NCBI RefSeq assembly: GCF_030524025.1
Contig: NZ_JAUNHI010000021.1
Span: 1 to 43,524 of the forward strand
From: Actinomyces sp.
Lineage (GTDB): Bacteria > Actinomycetota > Actinomycetes > Actinomycetales > Actinomycetaceae
Direction of reading: 5' to 3'
Length of the DNA: 43,524 nucleotides
Shown: positions 31,501-40,045 of the stretch, one piece after another
How positions within the stretch are numbered: the first letter of the stretch is position 1
Layout of the letters: each line of letters starts with the position of its first letter
Notes under the pieces: generated by a model
Seen by the model: only the letters and a program-made list of their open reading frames with translations
What the model was told of the DNA's origin: nothing
The model's database searches: none
Position numbers and translations under genes: made by a program

Positions 31501-32387
31501 GCGGCCAGGTGGCTTTCGCTGACGGAGGCATCTGGGGCGCGGTCTCGGACACTTTCGAGGCGGCGGCTGACTGGGTGTCGTCGACGGCGTCGGCGGTCGC
31601 GGACATCGTCTCTGACCCGCTCGGTGCGGTCGCTGAGCTGGTGATCGCCCCCGCCAAGGCGCTCCTCGGACAGATGGGGTCGTCATTCTGGGCTCAGGCC
31701 ATGAAGTCGGTCCCGCCGCTTCTCTTTGAGTCGTTGAAGAACATCTTCAAGACCAAGACCGAGGAGTCGGGGCTGGGGTCGTCATCGGGCCTGGTGGGTG
31801 CCGCCCGGAAGGCCATCGGGGTGCCCTACATCTGGGGTGGGTCTTCGATCCCTCCGGGGGTGGACTGCTCGGGCCTGGTCTACTGGTCGGCCCAGCAGCT
31901 CGGGCTTGGGTGGCCGCGGCTCACCGCCGCGGGATACCAGGCGGGCTCAACGCCGGTGTCGGTGGGGTCGGCGGTTCCAGGTGACTTGCTTTTCTGGGGG
32001 TCGCCGGCATGGCACGTGGCAATCGTGTCGGGGCTGGGGCGGATGGTCGAGGCGCCCAAGCCGGGGACGACGGTCCGTGAGACCGCGGTCTGGGGGACGC
32101 CGACGGCGGGCCGCTACGGCGGCAGGAAGTACGACCGGGGCGGATGGCTGCCGCCGGGTGTGACTGCTGCGGTCAACCAGACCGGCGCCCGTGAGGCTGT
32201 GCTCACCGCGCGTCAGTGGCGGGATGTCTCGTCGCTGGCGGCTCAGGGGGTCAACTCCGCGGACCTGCTCGACGGCGCGGAGGTGCGGCTGGTGATCGGT
32301 GACGGCGAGGCCCTCGATGCGCACATCGAGGTCGTGGCGGCTGGGGTGTCCCGGCGTGCTGAGCAGCTGCGTGGGAGGGGTCGCTGA
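28503..32387 (+). CDS. tape measure protein with C-terminal NlpC/P60 domain
   Basis: This 1294-residue protein sets tail length. It begins MAGAFKAGTVFVDVVPSMKGF, typical of actinophage tape measures, then a long Ala/Glu coiled coil (about 40-230), hydrophobic helices, Trp-rich 46-residue repeats (about 665-780), and a cell-wall hydrolase domain near the C-terminus with Cys1122 (VDCSGLV) and His1171 (WHVAIVSG). The hydrolase would open peptidoglycan as the tail enters. ATG28503 is chosen over the in-frame GTG28467 because of the conserved start; GGGAGGG is 12 bases away. Codon choice changes abruptly near 29940. Confidence 0.93.
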   Translation: MAGAFKAGTVFVDVVPSMKGFFKAVTDDVKGSMPAAGADAGRSFAAGFTRAARSAGQDVAAAVADPLGKSTARLEAEARAAGKALAAAQDEVVAAAGRLEAARKEEETAAKAAASAEETLNRARQSSATSAADVARAEAAHKAAVERSTKANQAADDAAAQHSRALGTLEEASRGADTAVTELARATGRSKREIAQADPALDDLARSLDKAEREAKEADTALTGTGRGASAMSGMVRSAVGPLLAMAAAVGIGGFASEAITASDATDKFVSTLQFAGLDGATIERLTESAKAYADATVYDLADIQSITSQLAANGVDGFDQLAEAAGNLNAVAGGSAETFSSVGMVLTQTAGQGKLTTENWNQLSDAIPGASGKLQQALLEAGAYTGNFREALEKGEITAEEFNAAVLRLGSDETAVAAARSTKTIEGAAGNLQATLVSGFKEFIDWVKPAVTTAMGEVATGFENAFTWIKQHKQEILALAGGVTVAVAAYTGFSILTKVKAWIQATTLAQHGLNAAMKANIVGIVITAIAALVTGLILLYQRNEDFRLKVQEMGRAVKAVWEDTIQPAIATVWGWISGTLMPGIQGIIDILFKGDFTGPIFGLEEDSTFVDILFRVRDAAIAVWDWVVNVLAPGVSSAWSNVIWPAVQTVATAIHDAWVNVIWPALSALWSWVTVTLAPALSAFWTGTVQPVWAAISAAVSEAWNSYILPALSALWSWVTVTLAPALSAFWTGTVQPVWTAIAGFIQSAWVNIIGPALSALWSFITGVLVPIFLFLWRNVVQPAFQGIGAIVSFAWNFVIKPVLEGWKWMFQNVIGPVITWLWRNVVQPAFQGISTTISTVINFLSDTVFPKIKSAIDNAKNGFDNFRDGVKAAMDKVKEYAAKPVNFVINTVYKDGIKKAFDTIAEKVGLSLRLPDVKAIAGYASGGQWQTMTPGYTPGRDVYHFYSPDGGGALKLSGGEGIIRPDALRALGGKPWLDRVNAWRGRGLANIGDLGRRRGQVAFADGGIWGAVSDTFEAAADWVSSTASAVADIVSDPLGAVAELVIAPAKALLGQMGSSFWAQAMKSVPPLLFESLKNIFKTKTEESGLGSSSGLVGAARKAIGVPYIWGGSSIPPGVDCSGLVYWSAQQLGLGWPRLTAAGYQAGSTPVSVGSAVPGDLLFWGSPAWHVAIVSGLGRMVEAPKPGTTVRETAVWGTPTAGRYGGRKYDRGGWLPPGVTAAVNQTGAREAVLTARQWRDVSSLAAQGVNSADLLDGAEVRLVIGDGEALDAHIEVVAAGVSRRAEQLRGRGR
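30495..30794 (+). repeat. 138-base-period repeat in the tape measure gene
   Basis: A 90-base segment at 30495-30584 is repeated at 30633-30722 with a single mismatch, and its first part returns at 30771-30794. The period of 138 bases is 46 residues. It encodes Trp-rich membrane-like helices (ALSALWSWVTVTLAPALSAF). Confidence 0.85.
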
Positions 32388-33196
32388 TGGGGCTCATCGC
32401 TTCTGTGCCTGCCGGGCAGGCGCGCCTGGTGCAGGTCGTCGTCGAGGCCGGCACGGTCCCGGCCGGTGAGCGTTTCACCGTGTCGGGTGAGGCCGGATCC
32501 TCGAGGTGGACGGTGCGCGCCGGGGTGCGCGTGTCGGACGGGGGCCAGGTGGTCCTGGGTGACTCCCTGGCCCCCGTCAACGTCCCGGTCACCTACAGGG
32601 TGACGTGGGGGCCTGGGGCGTCGTCCAGCGCGGTGTCTGCGCCGGTGGTGCGCCGCTGGTCGGGCCGGTCGCTGCTCACGGATGTCACGGGCGGGTCCGT
32701 GGTGGACCTGCTGTGGCAGGGAGCGGACGCCCGGGCGGTAGATCGCAGGGTGACGGTGCACGAGGTGCCGGGGCGCCCTACACCGGTGGTGGTGATGGCG
32801 CCGGCGATGGGCGCGGGCACACTGTCGCTGACGGCCCGGACCGAGGGGGAGCACACGAGGGCGATGGCGGCGGTGGCCGCCCGCCCGCAGGTCAACATCC
32901 TCTTCCACAACCCTGCCAAGTGCTTCCAGTGCGCGCGGTCCCTGTGCGATGTGCCGCTGGTGACGGTCCTGGTCCTCACGGACATGTCGCACTCGAGGGC
33001 TGACCGCCTCGACGCGGCGGAGCGCGTGTGGACGCTCAAGGCCGCGGTCGTGGGGGTGCCGGAGCCTGATCGTGTGGTGCCGACGTCGACGTGGGACCAG
33101 CTCGATGCCGCCGAGCGCACGTGGGACCAGGTCGACGACATGGGCATGTCCTGGGACGAGTTCGATCGTGTGCTGTGGCAGGAGGTGGGGGGATGA
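32387..33196 (+). CDS. distal tail-type protein
   Basis: This 269-residue protein starts by a TGATG overlap with the tape measure gene. The strand-rich sequence and place between tape measure and hub protein fit the actinophage distal tail/minor tail group. Near-duplicate segments RLDAAERVWTL and QLDAAERTWDQ occur near the C-terminus. An exact structural role is inferred from synteny. Confidence 0.7.
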   Translation: MGLIASVPAGQARLVQVVVEAGTVPAGERFTVSGEAGSSRWTVRAGVRVSDGGQVVLGDSLAPVNVPVTYRVTWGPGASSSAVSAPVVRRWSGRSLLTDVTGGSVVDLLWQGADARAVDRRVTVHEVPGRPTPVVVMAPAMGAGTLSLTARTEGEHTRAMAAVAARPQVNILFHNPAKCFQCARSLCDVPLVTVLVLTDMSHSRADRLDAAERVWTLKAAVVGVPEPDRVVPTSTWDQLDAAERTWDQVDDMGMSWDEFDRVLWQEVGG

Positions 33197-34299
33197 TCCC
33201 CGCGAACCTGCTGAGTGACAGCTTCGTCTACGGCGCCCGCGTGGACTCCTGGCTGGGGTCGCGCTGGCTGGGGCGGGTGCCGGTCGTGTCGGGGTCGGTG
33301 TCGTGGTCGGCGTCGCAGCAGGTGCAGGGGACGCTGTCGCTGACGGTCCCCCGCCTGGGGTCGGTCTCTGAGGACGAGCCGGCCCGCGACTTCACGCCGA
33401 CGACCCCGGAGTCCCCACTGGCCTGCTTCGGACAGGTCCTCAGGGTGACGATCGAGGTGGAGTCGCTGGTCACGGGCCTGCGGCACACCGAGCCGGCCGG
33501 AGCCTTCCTGGTGACGGGATCGGACGTGTCCCGCGGGACGGTGACCGTGTCCGGGAAGAGCCTGCTCCAGCGGGTCGAAGAGGACCGGCTCACCTCTCCG
33601 ACGGTGCCGCGCGCCGGCGGGACGCTGGCCTCGGAGATGCGCCGCCTGCTCGGCGGCCACATGGGGCTCGTCGTCGACCCGAGGCTGACGGACCGGGCGT
33701 GCCCTACGTCGATGACATGGGGCGAGTCCCGCATCGACGCCCTCTTCGAGATCGCCGACGCCTGGCCCGCCCGCCTGCGGGAGGGCAGGGACGGCGTCCT
33801 CTACGTCCTCCCCCCCGTCGACGAGGGCGCCGCACCGTCCCGCACGATGACCGACGGCGAGGGCGGCACCGTCATCGCCGCCAAGCGAACCGAGTCGCGG
33901 GAGAAGGTCTACAACCGGGTCGTCGCCCGCGGCCAGCAGCAGGGAGACTCCGGCCAGCCGACCTTCCAGGCGGTCGTCGACCAGCGGACCGGCCCCATGG
34001 CCACCAGCGGACCCTACGGCGTCGTCACGAGGTTCTTCTCATCCCCCCTGATCACGTCCCCCCGGTCGGCGATGTCCGCAGCTGTGACGATGCTCGAGAC
34101 CTCAGTCCGACGATCCTGGACTATCCCGGTCGAGCACACCCCCGACCCGTCCATACGCCTCGACGAGGTCGTCGACCTCCGGGTCTCCCCCGACGCCGGC
34201 ACCGCCCCGCTACGGATGCGCGGCGTCGTCGCCTCCGTCGATATCCCCCTCACCCACGAGGGCACCGCCCGCACCGACGTGGAGGTGACGTCACGATGA
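33193..34299 (+). CDS. minor tail/baseplate hub protein (DUF5047-like)
   Basis: This 368-residue protein begins by ATGA overlap. It contains strand-rich hub-like sequence, including VPVVSGSVSWSASQQVQG, VTGSDVSRGTVTVSGKSLLQ and KVYNRVVARGQQQGD, as in tail-associated hub proteins following distal tail genes. It probably anchors the tail tip complex. Confidence 0.72.
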   Translation: MIPANLLSDSFVYGARVDSWLGSRWLGRVPVVSGSVSWSASQQVQGTLSLTVPRLGSVSEDEPARDFTPTTPESPLACFGQVLRVTIEVESLVTGLRHTEPAGAFLVTGSDVSRGTVTVSGKSLLQRVEEDRLTSPTVPRAGGTLASEMRRLLGGHMGLVVDPRLTDRACPTSMTWGESRIDALFEIADAWPARLREGRDGVLYVLPPVDEGAAPSRTMTDGEGGTVIAAKRTESREKVYNRVVARGQQQGDSGQPTFQAVVDQRTGPMATSGPYGVVTRFFSSPLITSPRSAMSAAVTMLETSVRRSWTIPVEHTPDPSIRLDEVVDLRVSPDAGTAPLRMRGVVASVDIPLTHEGTARTDVEVTSR

Positions 34300-35084
34300 C
34301 CGCCGGCACGAGAGTCCTCGACCTCCTCGACACCGCCCCCCGGGACGAGCCCCCACGCTCCGGAGCCGACCGAGCCCAGGTAATGATCGCCGAGGTCACC
34401 GCCGTATCCACCGACGGCACCCAGGTCTCCGTCTCCATCCTCGGAGCCGACCCCGTCCAGCTCCCAGCCACCGCCTCCGTCTGGACAGGCGTCACCACAG
34501 CACACGTCCTGATGGACCCCGGCACAGGCCGACCCGTCCACGTCCTCGGACCCGCCACCAAGCCACTCGAGAGCGCATCCACCGCCCCCCCCACGCAGGG
34601 CGAGGACCCGGTGACCGTCGTCCGCACGGCCACAGTCACCCCCGAGTGGTCAGGCACCTGGACAGCCGGCCAGGGATGGGACCGACTCAACATCGGCCGC
34701 TACGGCGGCCGCACCGACCTCTACCAGGGCGCCCTCGCCGGCATCCCCCGCACCGGCCTCGCCACCTACGGCCAGCGCATCACCGCCCTGGCAGCATCCA
34801 AGATCACACGCGCCACCCTCACCCTCACAGGCAACGGCTCCAACCGCGGAAGCTGGACCGCCATCATCCAGTGCGCCGACAAGACCACCGCCGGCCCCGC
34901 CCCCTCAGGCACAACCGCCGGCGTCACCATCACCGGCACCGCCACCGCACAGGTCGACATCACCGCGCTCGCGGGCGGGCTGATGGCCGGCCGGGGGCTG
35001 GCTCTCGTCGGTGCCAGCTATGGGGCCGTCCACGGGACGGGGGCGTCGATGTCCCTGGCCCTGACCTATGAGGCGCTCGCATGA
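34296..35084 (+). CDS. minor tail protein
   Basis: This 262-residue protein (ATGA overlap) has an N-terminal OB-like strand region (VMIAEVTAVSTDGTQVSVSI) and a C-terminal Thr/Ala/Gly-rich beta domain. It follows the hub and precedes a small zinc-finger gene and a fibre-like gene. The segment 34300-34960 ends nearly all codons in C, unlike its right-hand neighbour. Confidence 0.68.
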   Translation: MTAGTRVLDLLDTAPRDEPPRSGADRAQVMIAEVTAVSTDGTQVSVSILGADPVQLPATASVWTGVTTAHVLMDPGTGRPVHVLGPATKPLESASTAPPTQGEDPVTVVRTATVTPEWSGTWTAGQGWDRLNIGRYGGRTDLYQGALAGIPRTGLATYGQRITALAASKITRATLTLTGNGSNRGSWTAIIQCADKTTAGPAPSGTTAGVTITGTATAQVDITALAGGLMAGRGLALVGASYGAVHGTGASMSLALTYEALA

Positions 35085-35254
35085 GCGCCGGCGGGTGGAG
35101 CGTGTGCCCGATATGCGGGTCGGTCATAGCCGACATCTGGCTGCACACCACATGGCACGAGTCGACCCTCGCGGAGCTCATCGCCGACATGACGACAACC
35201 ATCACAGACGACGAGCCGGCTGACGTGCCGGCCGAGACAGGAGACACGGCATGA
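35081..35254 (+). CDS. 57-residue protein with CxxC...H...H finger
   Basis: CPICGSVIADIWLHTTWH gives a C2H2-like metal site. It overlaps both neighbours by ATGA. The acidic tail ends DEPADVPAETGDTA. Small zinc proteins also occur among tail genes of other actinophages; the role is unknown. Confidence 0.72.
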   Translation: MSAGGWSVCPICGSVIADIWLHTTWHESTLAELIADMTTTITDDEPADVPAETGDTA

Positions 35255-35919
35255 CCATCACCGACGCCCGCGGCCATCGCGTCCCCGAGGGCACGGACCA
35301 GGCGTCCAGGCAGTCACTCCTCGACCTGTCTCTGTCGATCCCGTCGGTCGCCACCGCCGGGTCACTCAACGCCGCCAACCAGCTCGTGCGGGCGCTCACA
35401 GACGCCGGCATACCCCCCTCACCGTCCAGCGTCCTCACGGTCCGCCGCACCGACATCGGAGCGACCGCCCACTGGGACGGCTCCGCATGGGCCTACGCAC
35501 CCGACCAGGTCGCCGGCCAGATCGCGTGGGCCGGCACCGCAGCACTTGCGGCCAATGCGTGGTATCCGGTCGCGTGGCAGACAGCCTCTCCTATTCGTGT
35601 TGGTGGAGTGACATGGAACGGATCAGGATTCGTCGTCCCTTATAAGGGGCTCTATCGAATCGAGGCTTTCATCAAGACGACGTGCCCGTCGGCGTCGACC
35701 GGCCGCCTCGGTGTCGGTGTGGCGACGAATGGGTCGATGGATGGGCGGTCGGTCGAGGGTGCCGCGCCGTCGGGCGCAGACTATGTCGGCTTCGCGCTTT
35801 CATTTGTCACCGAGCTCCAGGCTGGTAACACCGTAGAGCTGCGGAATCGTCAGGATATCGCGACGTCGGTCGACCGCAAGGTTGCGGGCTTGTCGGTGGA
35901 GCGCGTCGCCGCCTACTGA
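35251..35919 (+). CDS. minor tail/fibre protein with jelly-roll-like C-terminus
   Basis: This 222-residue protein has a helical N-terminus (about 15-55), then a connector HWDGSAWAYAPDQ, and from about residue 100 a strand-rich domain (WNGSGFVVPYKGLYRIEAFIKT, VGVATNGSMDG, ELQAGNTVELRNRQDI) resembling C1q/TNF-like jelly rolls used in receptor binding. Confidence 0.7.
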   Translation: MTITDARGHRVPEGTDQASRQSLLDLSLSIPSVATAGSLNAANQLVRALTDAGIPPSPSSVLTVRRTDIGATAHWDGSAWAYAPDQVAGQIAWAGTAALAANAWYPVAWQTASPIRVGGVTWNGSGFVVPYKGLYRIEAFIKTTCPSASTGRLGVGVATNGSMDGRSVEGAAPSGADYVGFALSFVTELQAGNTVELRNRQDIATSVDRKVAGLSVERVAAY

Positions 35920-35987
35920 CCGGCCCCGACAATCACATTCGTCCCTCGTGCCATTCGGGCGCGGGGTTTACCTATGGAAGGAGGAGG

Positions 35988-36926
35988 ATGGGACGGATTC
36001 AGGATTCCATCAACTACATGGTTGATGCGATGGTCAACCGGAATGTGGGCTATTCCCAGGGGAGTGCGCGGCACTCGATCACGCGTCTCGTGACGTCCCC
36101 GGGGTCCGCGGTCGACGCGGACTGCTCATCCAGCATCGCCTACGCCGCGTGGCGGGCCGGCTACCTGCCTGCCTACCGGCCTGACGCCTGGACCGGGAAC
36201 CTGAGGGGCATCCTCACCGCCGCCGGATACCAGAGCATCCCGTGGTCGAGGGGGGCATCCCTGCACGCCGGGGACGTGCTGCTCAAGGAGCCTGGTCACG
36301 TCGCGATGTACGTGGGCGATATCCGCGGTATCGGTACCTCTCTGGTCGCTGAGGCGTGGATCAACGAGCGGGGGGCGACCCTCGGCGGGACGCCAGGTGA
36401 CCAGACCGGGGGCGAGACCCGCATCATCGGCTACTGGGGTCACCCGGACACCGCCAGCTCCCGGTGGACGCACATCCTGCGGCCGCCGGCAGACACCATC
36501 ACGACAGAGGAGGACGACATGCCCACTGCGCGAGAGATCGCAGACACCATCCTGGATACCCCGATCAAGCGCCAGGGAGGCCCGACGGGGACGACCACGC
36601 TCCGCACGGAGATCGCCTGGATGACGGCGAACCAGGGGCGGGGGATCAACGCGGCCACGGCCGCCGAGAAGGCGGCTACCGACCTCGGCACCGCCATCGC
36701 GGGAGTCGCTGCGGCGACCGCCAAGGCAGTTCTCGATGAGCCCATCGCGCGCGCCGGCGGTGCCAAGGGCACCACGTCCCTGCGCACCGAGGTGGCGTGG
36801 GCCACCACGAACCAGGGCCGCGCCATCAACGAGGCCACGGCCGCCACCAAGGCCGTCGAGGCCCTCTCAGCTGAGGCCCGCGCCGCGCGCGCGGCCGGAA
36901 TCACCACCACCACCAAGGAGAACTGA
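35988..36926 (+). CDS. endolysin (NlpC/P60 or CHAP-like) with duplicated C-terminal motif
   Basis: This 312-residue protein has a Cys/His peptidase domain with Cys46 (DADCSSSIAYAAW) and His104 (EPGHVAMYVG) in residues 1-165. The C-terminus has two copies (189-229 and 249-289, period 60) with LRTE(I/V)AW and TNQGR(G/A)IN-like sequence, probably for wall binding or multimerisation. AAGGAGGAGG precedes the ATG. The holin gene follows, so a lysis role is firmly supported by context. There is no signal peptide. Confidence 0.88.
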   Translation: MGRIQDSINYMVDAMVNRNVGYSQGSARHSITRLVTSPGSAVDADCSSSIAYAAWRAGYLPAYRPDAWTGNLRGILTAAGYQSIPWSRGASLHAGDVLLKEPGHVAMYVGDIRGIGTSLVAEAWINERGATLGGTPGDQTGGETRIIGYWGHPDTASSRWTHILRPPADTITTEEDDMPTAREIADTILDTPIKRQGGPTGTTTLRTEIAWMTANQGRGINAATAAEKAATDLGTAIAGVAAATAKAVLDEPIARAGGAKGTTSLRTEVAWATTNQGRAINEATAATKAVEALSAEARAARAAGITTTTKEN

Positions 36927-36927
36927 C

Positions 36928-37152
36928 ATGACCGCGTACACGAAGACCTGGGCGGCCGGTGCGGCCGAGCGCGCCCTCAAGACTGCTGCCCAGACTCTCG
37001 CCGCCCTGGTCGTCCCGGGCGCGGTGATCTGGGAGCTCGACTGGGCGCAGGCCCTCGGCGTGACCGCCACCGCGGCCGTCCTGTCGGTCCTGACCTCGGT
37101 CGCTGACCCGCGGCACGCGGATACCGCGATCGCCACCGCCACCGAGGGCTGA
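36928..37152 (+). CDS. holin (r1t-like)
   Basis: This 74-residue protein has two hydrophobic segments (about 18-37 and 44-58) in the pattern ERALKTAAQTLAALVVPGA and GVTATAAVLSVLTSVAD, typical of r1t-type holins. AAGGAG lies at 36915-36920. It would form membrane holes that release the endolysin. Confidence 0.88.
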   Translation: MTAYTKTWAAGAAERALKTAAQTLAALVVPGAVIWELDWAQALGVTATAAVLSVLTSVADPRHADTAIATATEG

Positions 37153-37156
37153 CACC

Positions 37157-37657
37157 ATGGGGTGGCCAGGACGGGTGTGGGACACCCTGCACGAGCCGCG
37201 GGTGGTGACCGCGCTCATGATCATCACCTACCTGTGTCTCGTGGTCATGGGCGGCACCATCCTGGCCTCCCCACGGGTCACTCCCCCCGACGTCGTCCTC
37301 GGGTGCGTGGTCCTCATCGGGGGCGGCGTGCTCGGTGTGCCAGCGGCGTGGACCGGCGCGGCATGGCTGGAGGGGCCGGCACTCGGCCTGTCCGCCGTCG
37401 GGCTGGGCACGATCGCCGTCGTCGACATGATCCGGGTGATCTCCACAGACCACTGGATCGGGTACCCCACGCTGCTGACCGTCGCGATGTGCCTGATGCT
37501 GTGCGTGCGCATGGCGCGGGTGTGGCCGATGCGGTGGACGCCCGGTCATGAGCCGGACACGCCTTTACGGCGCTCGCAGCGGCGGGCCGCCGTAGAGGTC
37601 GTCCTGACAGATGACGCGATCACCAGGGCCATCGAGCGAGAGGAGGCAGCCGAGTGA
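37157..37657 (+). CDS. four-helix membrane protein next to the holin
   Basis: This 166-residue protein has about four hydrophobic segments (about 18-38, 46-62, 72-90, 100-115) and a charged C-terminal tail. It lies in the lysis module and may assist holin action or insulate from superinfection. Function is not known. Confidence 0.75.
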   Translation: MGWPGRVWDTLHEPRVVTALMIITYLCLVVMGGTILASPRVTPPDVVLGCVVLIGGGVLGVPAAWTGAAWLEGPALGLSAVGLGTIAVVDMIRVISTDHWIGYPTLLTVAMCLMLCVRMARVWPMRWTPGHEPDTPLRRSQRRAAVEVVLTDDAITRAIEREEAAE

Positions 37658-37944
37658 TGCCAGCATGGGTGACAGTCGTCATCGCAGTGGCGACGTCGTC
37701 CCTGGCGACCACTCTCGCGCAGGCCCTGATCGCGCGAGGACGTGAGGCGCGTCGTGAGCGGCGCGCCCAGGAGACCGAGGGTGAGCGGCTGCTCCGCAGG
37801 ATCGCGGATATGCAGATCGCCCTAGCGGCCGTGGCCCGGCTCGCGATCGAGCATGGTGCGCCGCCGACGGTCATCGAGTCCGTGCTCCCCCGGTGGTGGC
37901 GCGCGGCCACTGACATTGACGACGACAGCGATGAGCAGGGGTGA
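37657..37944 (+). CDS. small membrane-anchored protein with coiled coil
   Basis: This 95-residue protein (ATG37657; GTG37654 possible; GAGGAGG at 37641-37647) has an N-terminal transmembrane helix (about 3-24), then an Arg/Glu-rich helix (about 26-60) and an acidic end. The layout is like small second holin or spanin-like lysis proteins. Confidence 0.68.
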   Translation: MPAWVTVVIAVATSSLATTLAQALIARGREARRERRAQETEGERLLRRIADMQIALAAVARLAIEHGAPPTVIESVLPRWWRAATDIDDDSDEQG

Positions 37945-37947
37945 GGT

Positions 37948-38397
37948 ATGACGCGCATCGTGGGGAGCGTGGTCTCCCCTGCTGGGGTGCCGCTGCCGGG
38001 GTGGGTGCGGCTGGAGCCGTCGCCGCCGGTAGCGGTGTCGGCCGGCGACCTGGTGGTGGCCGCGCCGGTGACCGCCGCCCTCGACGCCGGCGGGCGCCTG
38101 GACCTAGAGGTCCTGGCGCCCGCTGGGGTGGTCTGGGACGTGACGGCGTGCCTGGGGACCGTCGTGGTCCGGCGGGCCGGCGTGACCCTGCCCGCCGACG
38201 GGACAGTGTCGCTGGGCTGGCTGCTCGGTCTGAGCACGGACCAGGGGCACACGGGCGCCGTCGTCGTCTCAGCGGACGGCCTGACGTACGTGCAGCCCGC
38301 CGCCGTCGACGGCGAGCTCTTCACTACCGACATGGCCGTCCTGTCCGAGGACGGCCTGACCTACACCATCGAGACGACAGGAGGCGATGCTCCGTGA
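37948..38397 (+). CDS. tail appendage/unknown structural protein
   Basis: This 149-residue strand-rich protein contains SVVSPAGVPLPGWVRLEP at the start and two similar motifs SADGLTYVQ and SEDGLTYTI near the end. It follows the lysis genes and begins the receptor-interaction block. The role is inferred from position. Confidence 0.6.
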   Translation: MTRIVGSVVSPAGVPLPGWVRLEPSPPVAVSAGDLVVAAPVTAALDAGGRLDLEVLAPAGVVWDVTACLGTVVVRRAGVTLPADGTVSLGWLLGLSTDQGHTGAVVVSADGLTYVQPAAVDGELFTTDMAVLSEDGLTYTIETTGGDAP

Positions 38398-38582
38398 GCG
38401 TGACCGCCTACACGAGGGCTGGTACGGACGCTGCGATCGCTCGGGCGGTCGCAGCCGTCCCGGCTGGCCCGCCCGGTGAGCCGGGTCCGCCCGGCGCAGG
38501 GGGCGCGATGCTGACACTGGCCGACGACGAGGACGTGCCGGAGGGCACGCCCGCGGGCCTGATCATCCGAGGAGGCGCGTGA
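38394..38582 (+). CDS. 62-residue protein with collagen-like stretch
   Basis: GTG38394 overlaps the previous stop by four bases. GPPGEPGPPGAGG is a short collagen-like segment. The C-terminus (LADDEDVPEGTPAGLIIRGG) resembles the C-terminus of the next protein (LPEGADLPAGTPSGAVVIRT), suggesting a shared module. It is likely part of a tail appendage. Confidence 0.65.
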   Translation: MSVTAYTRAGTDAAIARAVAAVPAGPPGEPGPPGAGGAMLTLADDEDVPEGTPAGLIIRGGA

Positions 38583-40042
38583 TGGCGACGAAAACAGCGA
38601 TCGCCTGGCCGACCGGCTGGCGCTACGCCTCCCAGGCGTCGGCGAAGTGGACCTACGACGCCGACGCCACATCGACGATCACCACGACGGCGGCGGGCCA
38701 GTTCATCCGCTCATTCCGGGGGGCGTCCGACACGTCTGGGTCGCCCGCCACGACCGACGTGGGCGTGCCCCTCTCGTCGGTCCCCACCGACGGGTCCGCG
38801 TACCTGCGGATCGTCGGCGAGAACATGGCGACGGCGGACGGGACCCCCGCCCCCCGCTTCGCCGGCCTCGACCGCGCCACCGGCACGGGCTACGCGACCC
38901 CCGGCAGCGATACGGTCTTCGGCTGGCCGGCCCTCAAGACCGGCCCCTTCGACGTCAAGGTCCCGATCACGGCGACCCATCTGGAGACCGCCCGGAGCAA
39001 GTTCGGCGGCGGCGACAACATCGAGCTCTTCGTCGTGATGAGCCTCCCCCAGGGGACCGTCACGTCCATCACCCTGGAGTGGCCGGAGGCCGACCCCATC
39101 CCCGGGGAGGTCCCGCCGGTCATCGAGGCCGTCGACCGCCCGCACCACCTGACGTACTGGGACGGGAGCCGGGAGGTCCCGGTGGCGGTCGACGCGCTCG
39201 CGGGCGACCCCGCATGGCGCTTCCAGACCCCGCCGTTCCAGCCGGTGCCGTCCGTGGCGGCACTGTGGCCGGCGCAGGCCACGACGCCGGTGCGTGTCAT
39301 GTCGTGGGGTGACTCCCAGACTGACGGCACCAGCGCAGGCACCGGCGGGGTCAACTCGTGGCCGTCGCTGCTGTCGAGGGCCGCGTGCGGTTCGCCGGCG
39401 CAGCGGATGCCCGCCGACTCGGTCACGGCGTCGACGACGCTCCAGCCCGCCGCCACTGGGGTGCAGTGGGTCAACCATGGCTTCGGCGGCTCGACCGCCG
39501 GCACGTTCCTCCCGGATCCCCTGGTGGCTCTGGCCGCACGCTTCCAGCCCCATGTCGTGACCATCCAGGTAGGCGTTAACGACTGCCTGACCGGTGTCAG
39601 CCTCGACGTCTACCGGCGGGGGCTCACGCGGGCTGTGGACGCGGCCCTGGGCGCGAGCACGACGACGGTCGTGGTCGTGCTGTCGGCGTGGGAGGCGGCC
39701 ACGATGCGCGGCCGCGCGCACTCGTGGGCCGAGTACCGGGCGGTCATGAGGGAGGTCGTCAGCTCGAGGGGTGACCGTGTGGTCTTCGCGGACACCGCTG
39801 AGCACTATGCGGCCACGTCTCTGCCGACCAACGACCTGGGCGGACTGCTCGCCACGGACGACCTGCACTTCACGGTCGCGGGGCACCAGGAGCACGCCGC
39901 CCTGGTCGGTGGCGTGCTCGGTATCCCGTACACCCGGCCGGCCGCGGCCGTGTCCGGGGCGGGGATGGTGGTCCTGCCCGAGGGCGCCGACCTCCCTGCG
40001 GGCACGCCGTCGGGCGCGGTCGTCATCCGTACGGGGGCGTGA
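38582..40042 (+). CDS. tail protein with SGNH/GDSL hydrolase domain
   Basis: This 486-residue protein has an N-terminal structural part (about 1-190), a hinge WDGSREVPV starting at Trp193, and an SGNH hydrolase domain: GDSQTDG with Ser245, HGFGGST, GVND with Asn333, and DDLH with Asp426 and His429. Such enzymes remove acyl groups from carbohydrates or esters, so it could modify the host surface polymer during adsorption. GAGGAGG precedes ATG38582. Confidence 0.85.
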   Translation: MATKTAIAWPTGWRYASQASAKWTYDADATSTITTTAAGQFIRSFRGASDTSGSPATTDVGVPLSSVPTDGSAYLRIVGENMATADGTPAPRFAGLDRATGTGYATPGSDTVFGWPALKTGPFDVKVPITATHLETARSKFGGGDNIELFVVMSLPQGTVTSITLEWPEADPIPGEVPPVIEAVDRPHHLTYWDGSREVPVAVDALAGDPAWRFQTPPFQPVPSVAALWPAQATTPVRVMSWGDSQTDGTSAGTGGVNSWPSLLSRAACGSPAQRMPADSVTASTTLQPAATGVQWVNHGFGGSTAGTFLPDPLVALAARFQPHVVTIQVGVNDCLTGVSLDVYRRGLTRAVDAALGASTTTVVVVLSAWEAATMRGRAHSWAEYRAVMREVVSSRGDRVVFADTAEHYAATSLPTNDLGGLLATDDLHFTVAGHQEHAALVGGVLGIPYTRPAAAVSGAGMVVLPEGADLPAGTPSGAVVIRTGA

Positions 40043-40045
40043 CCA

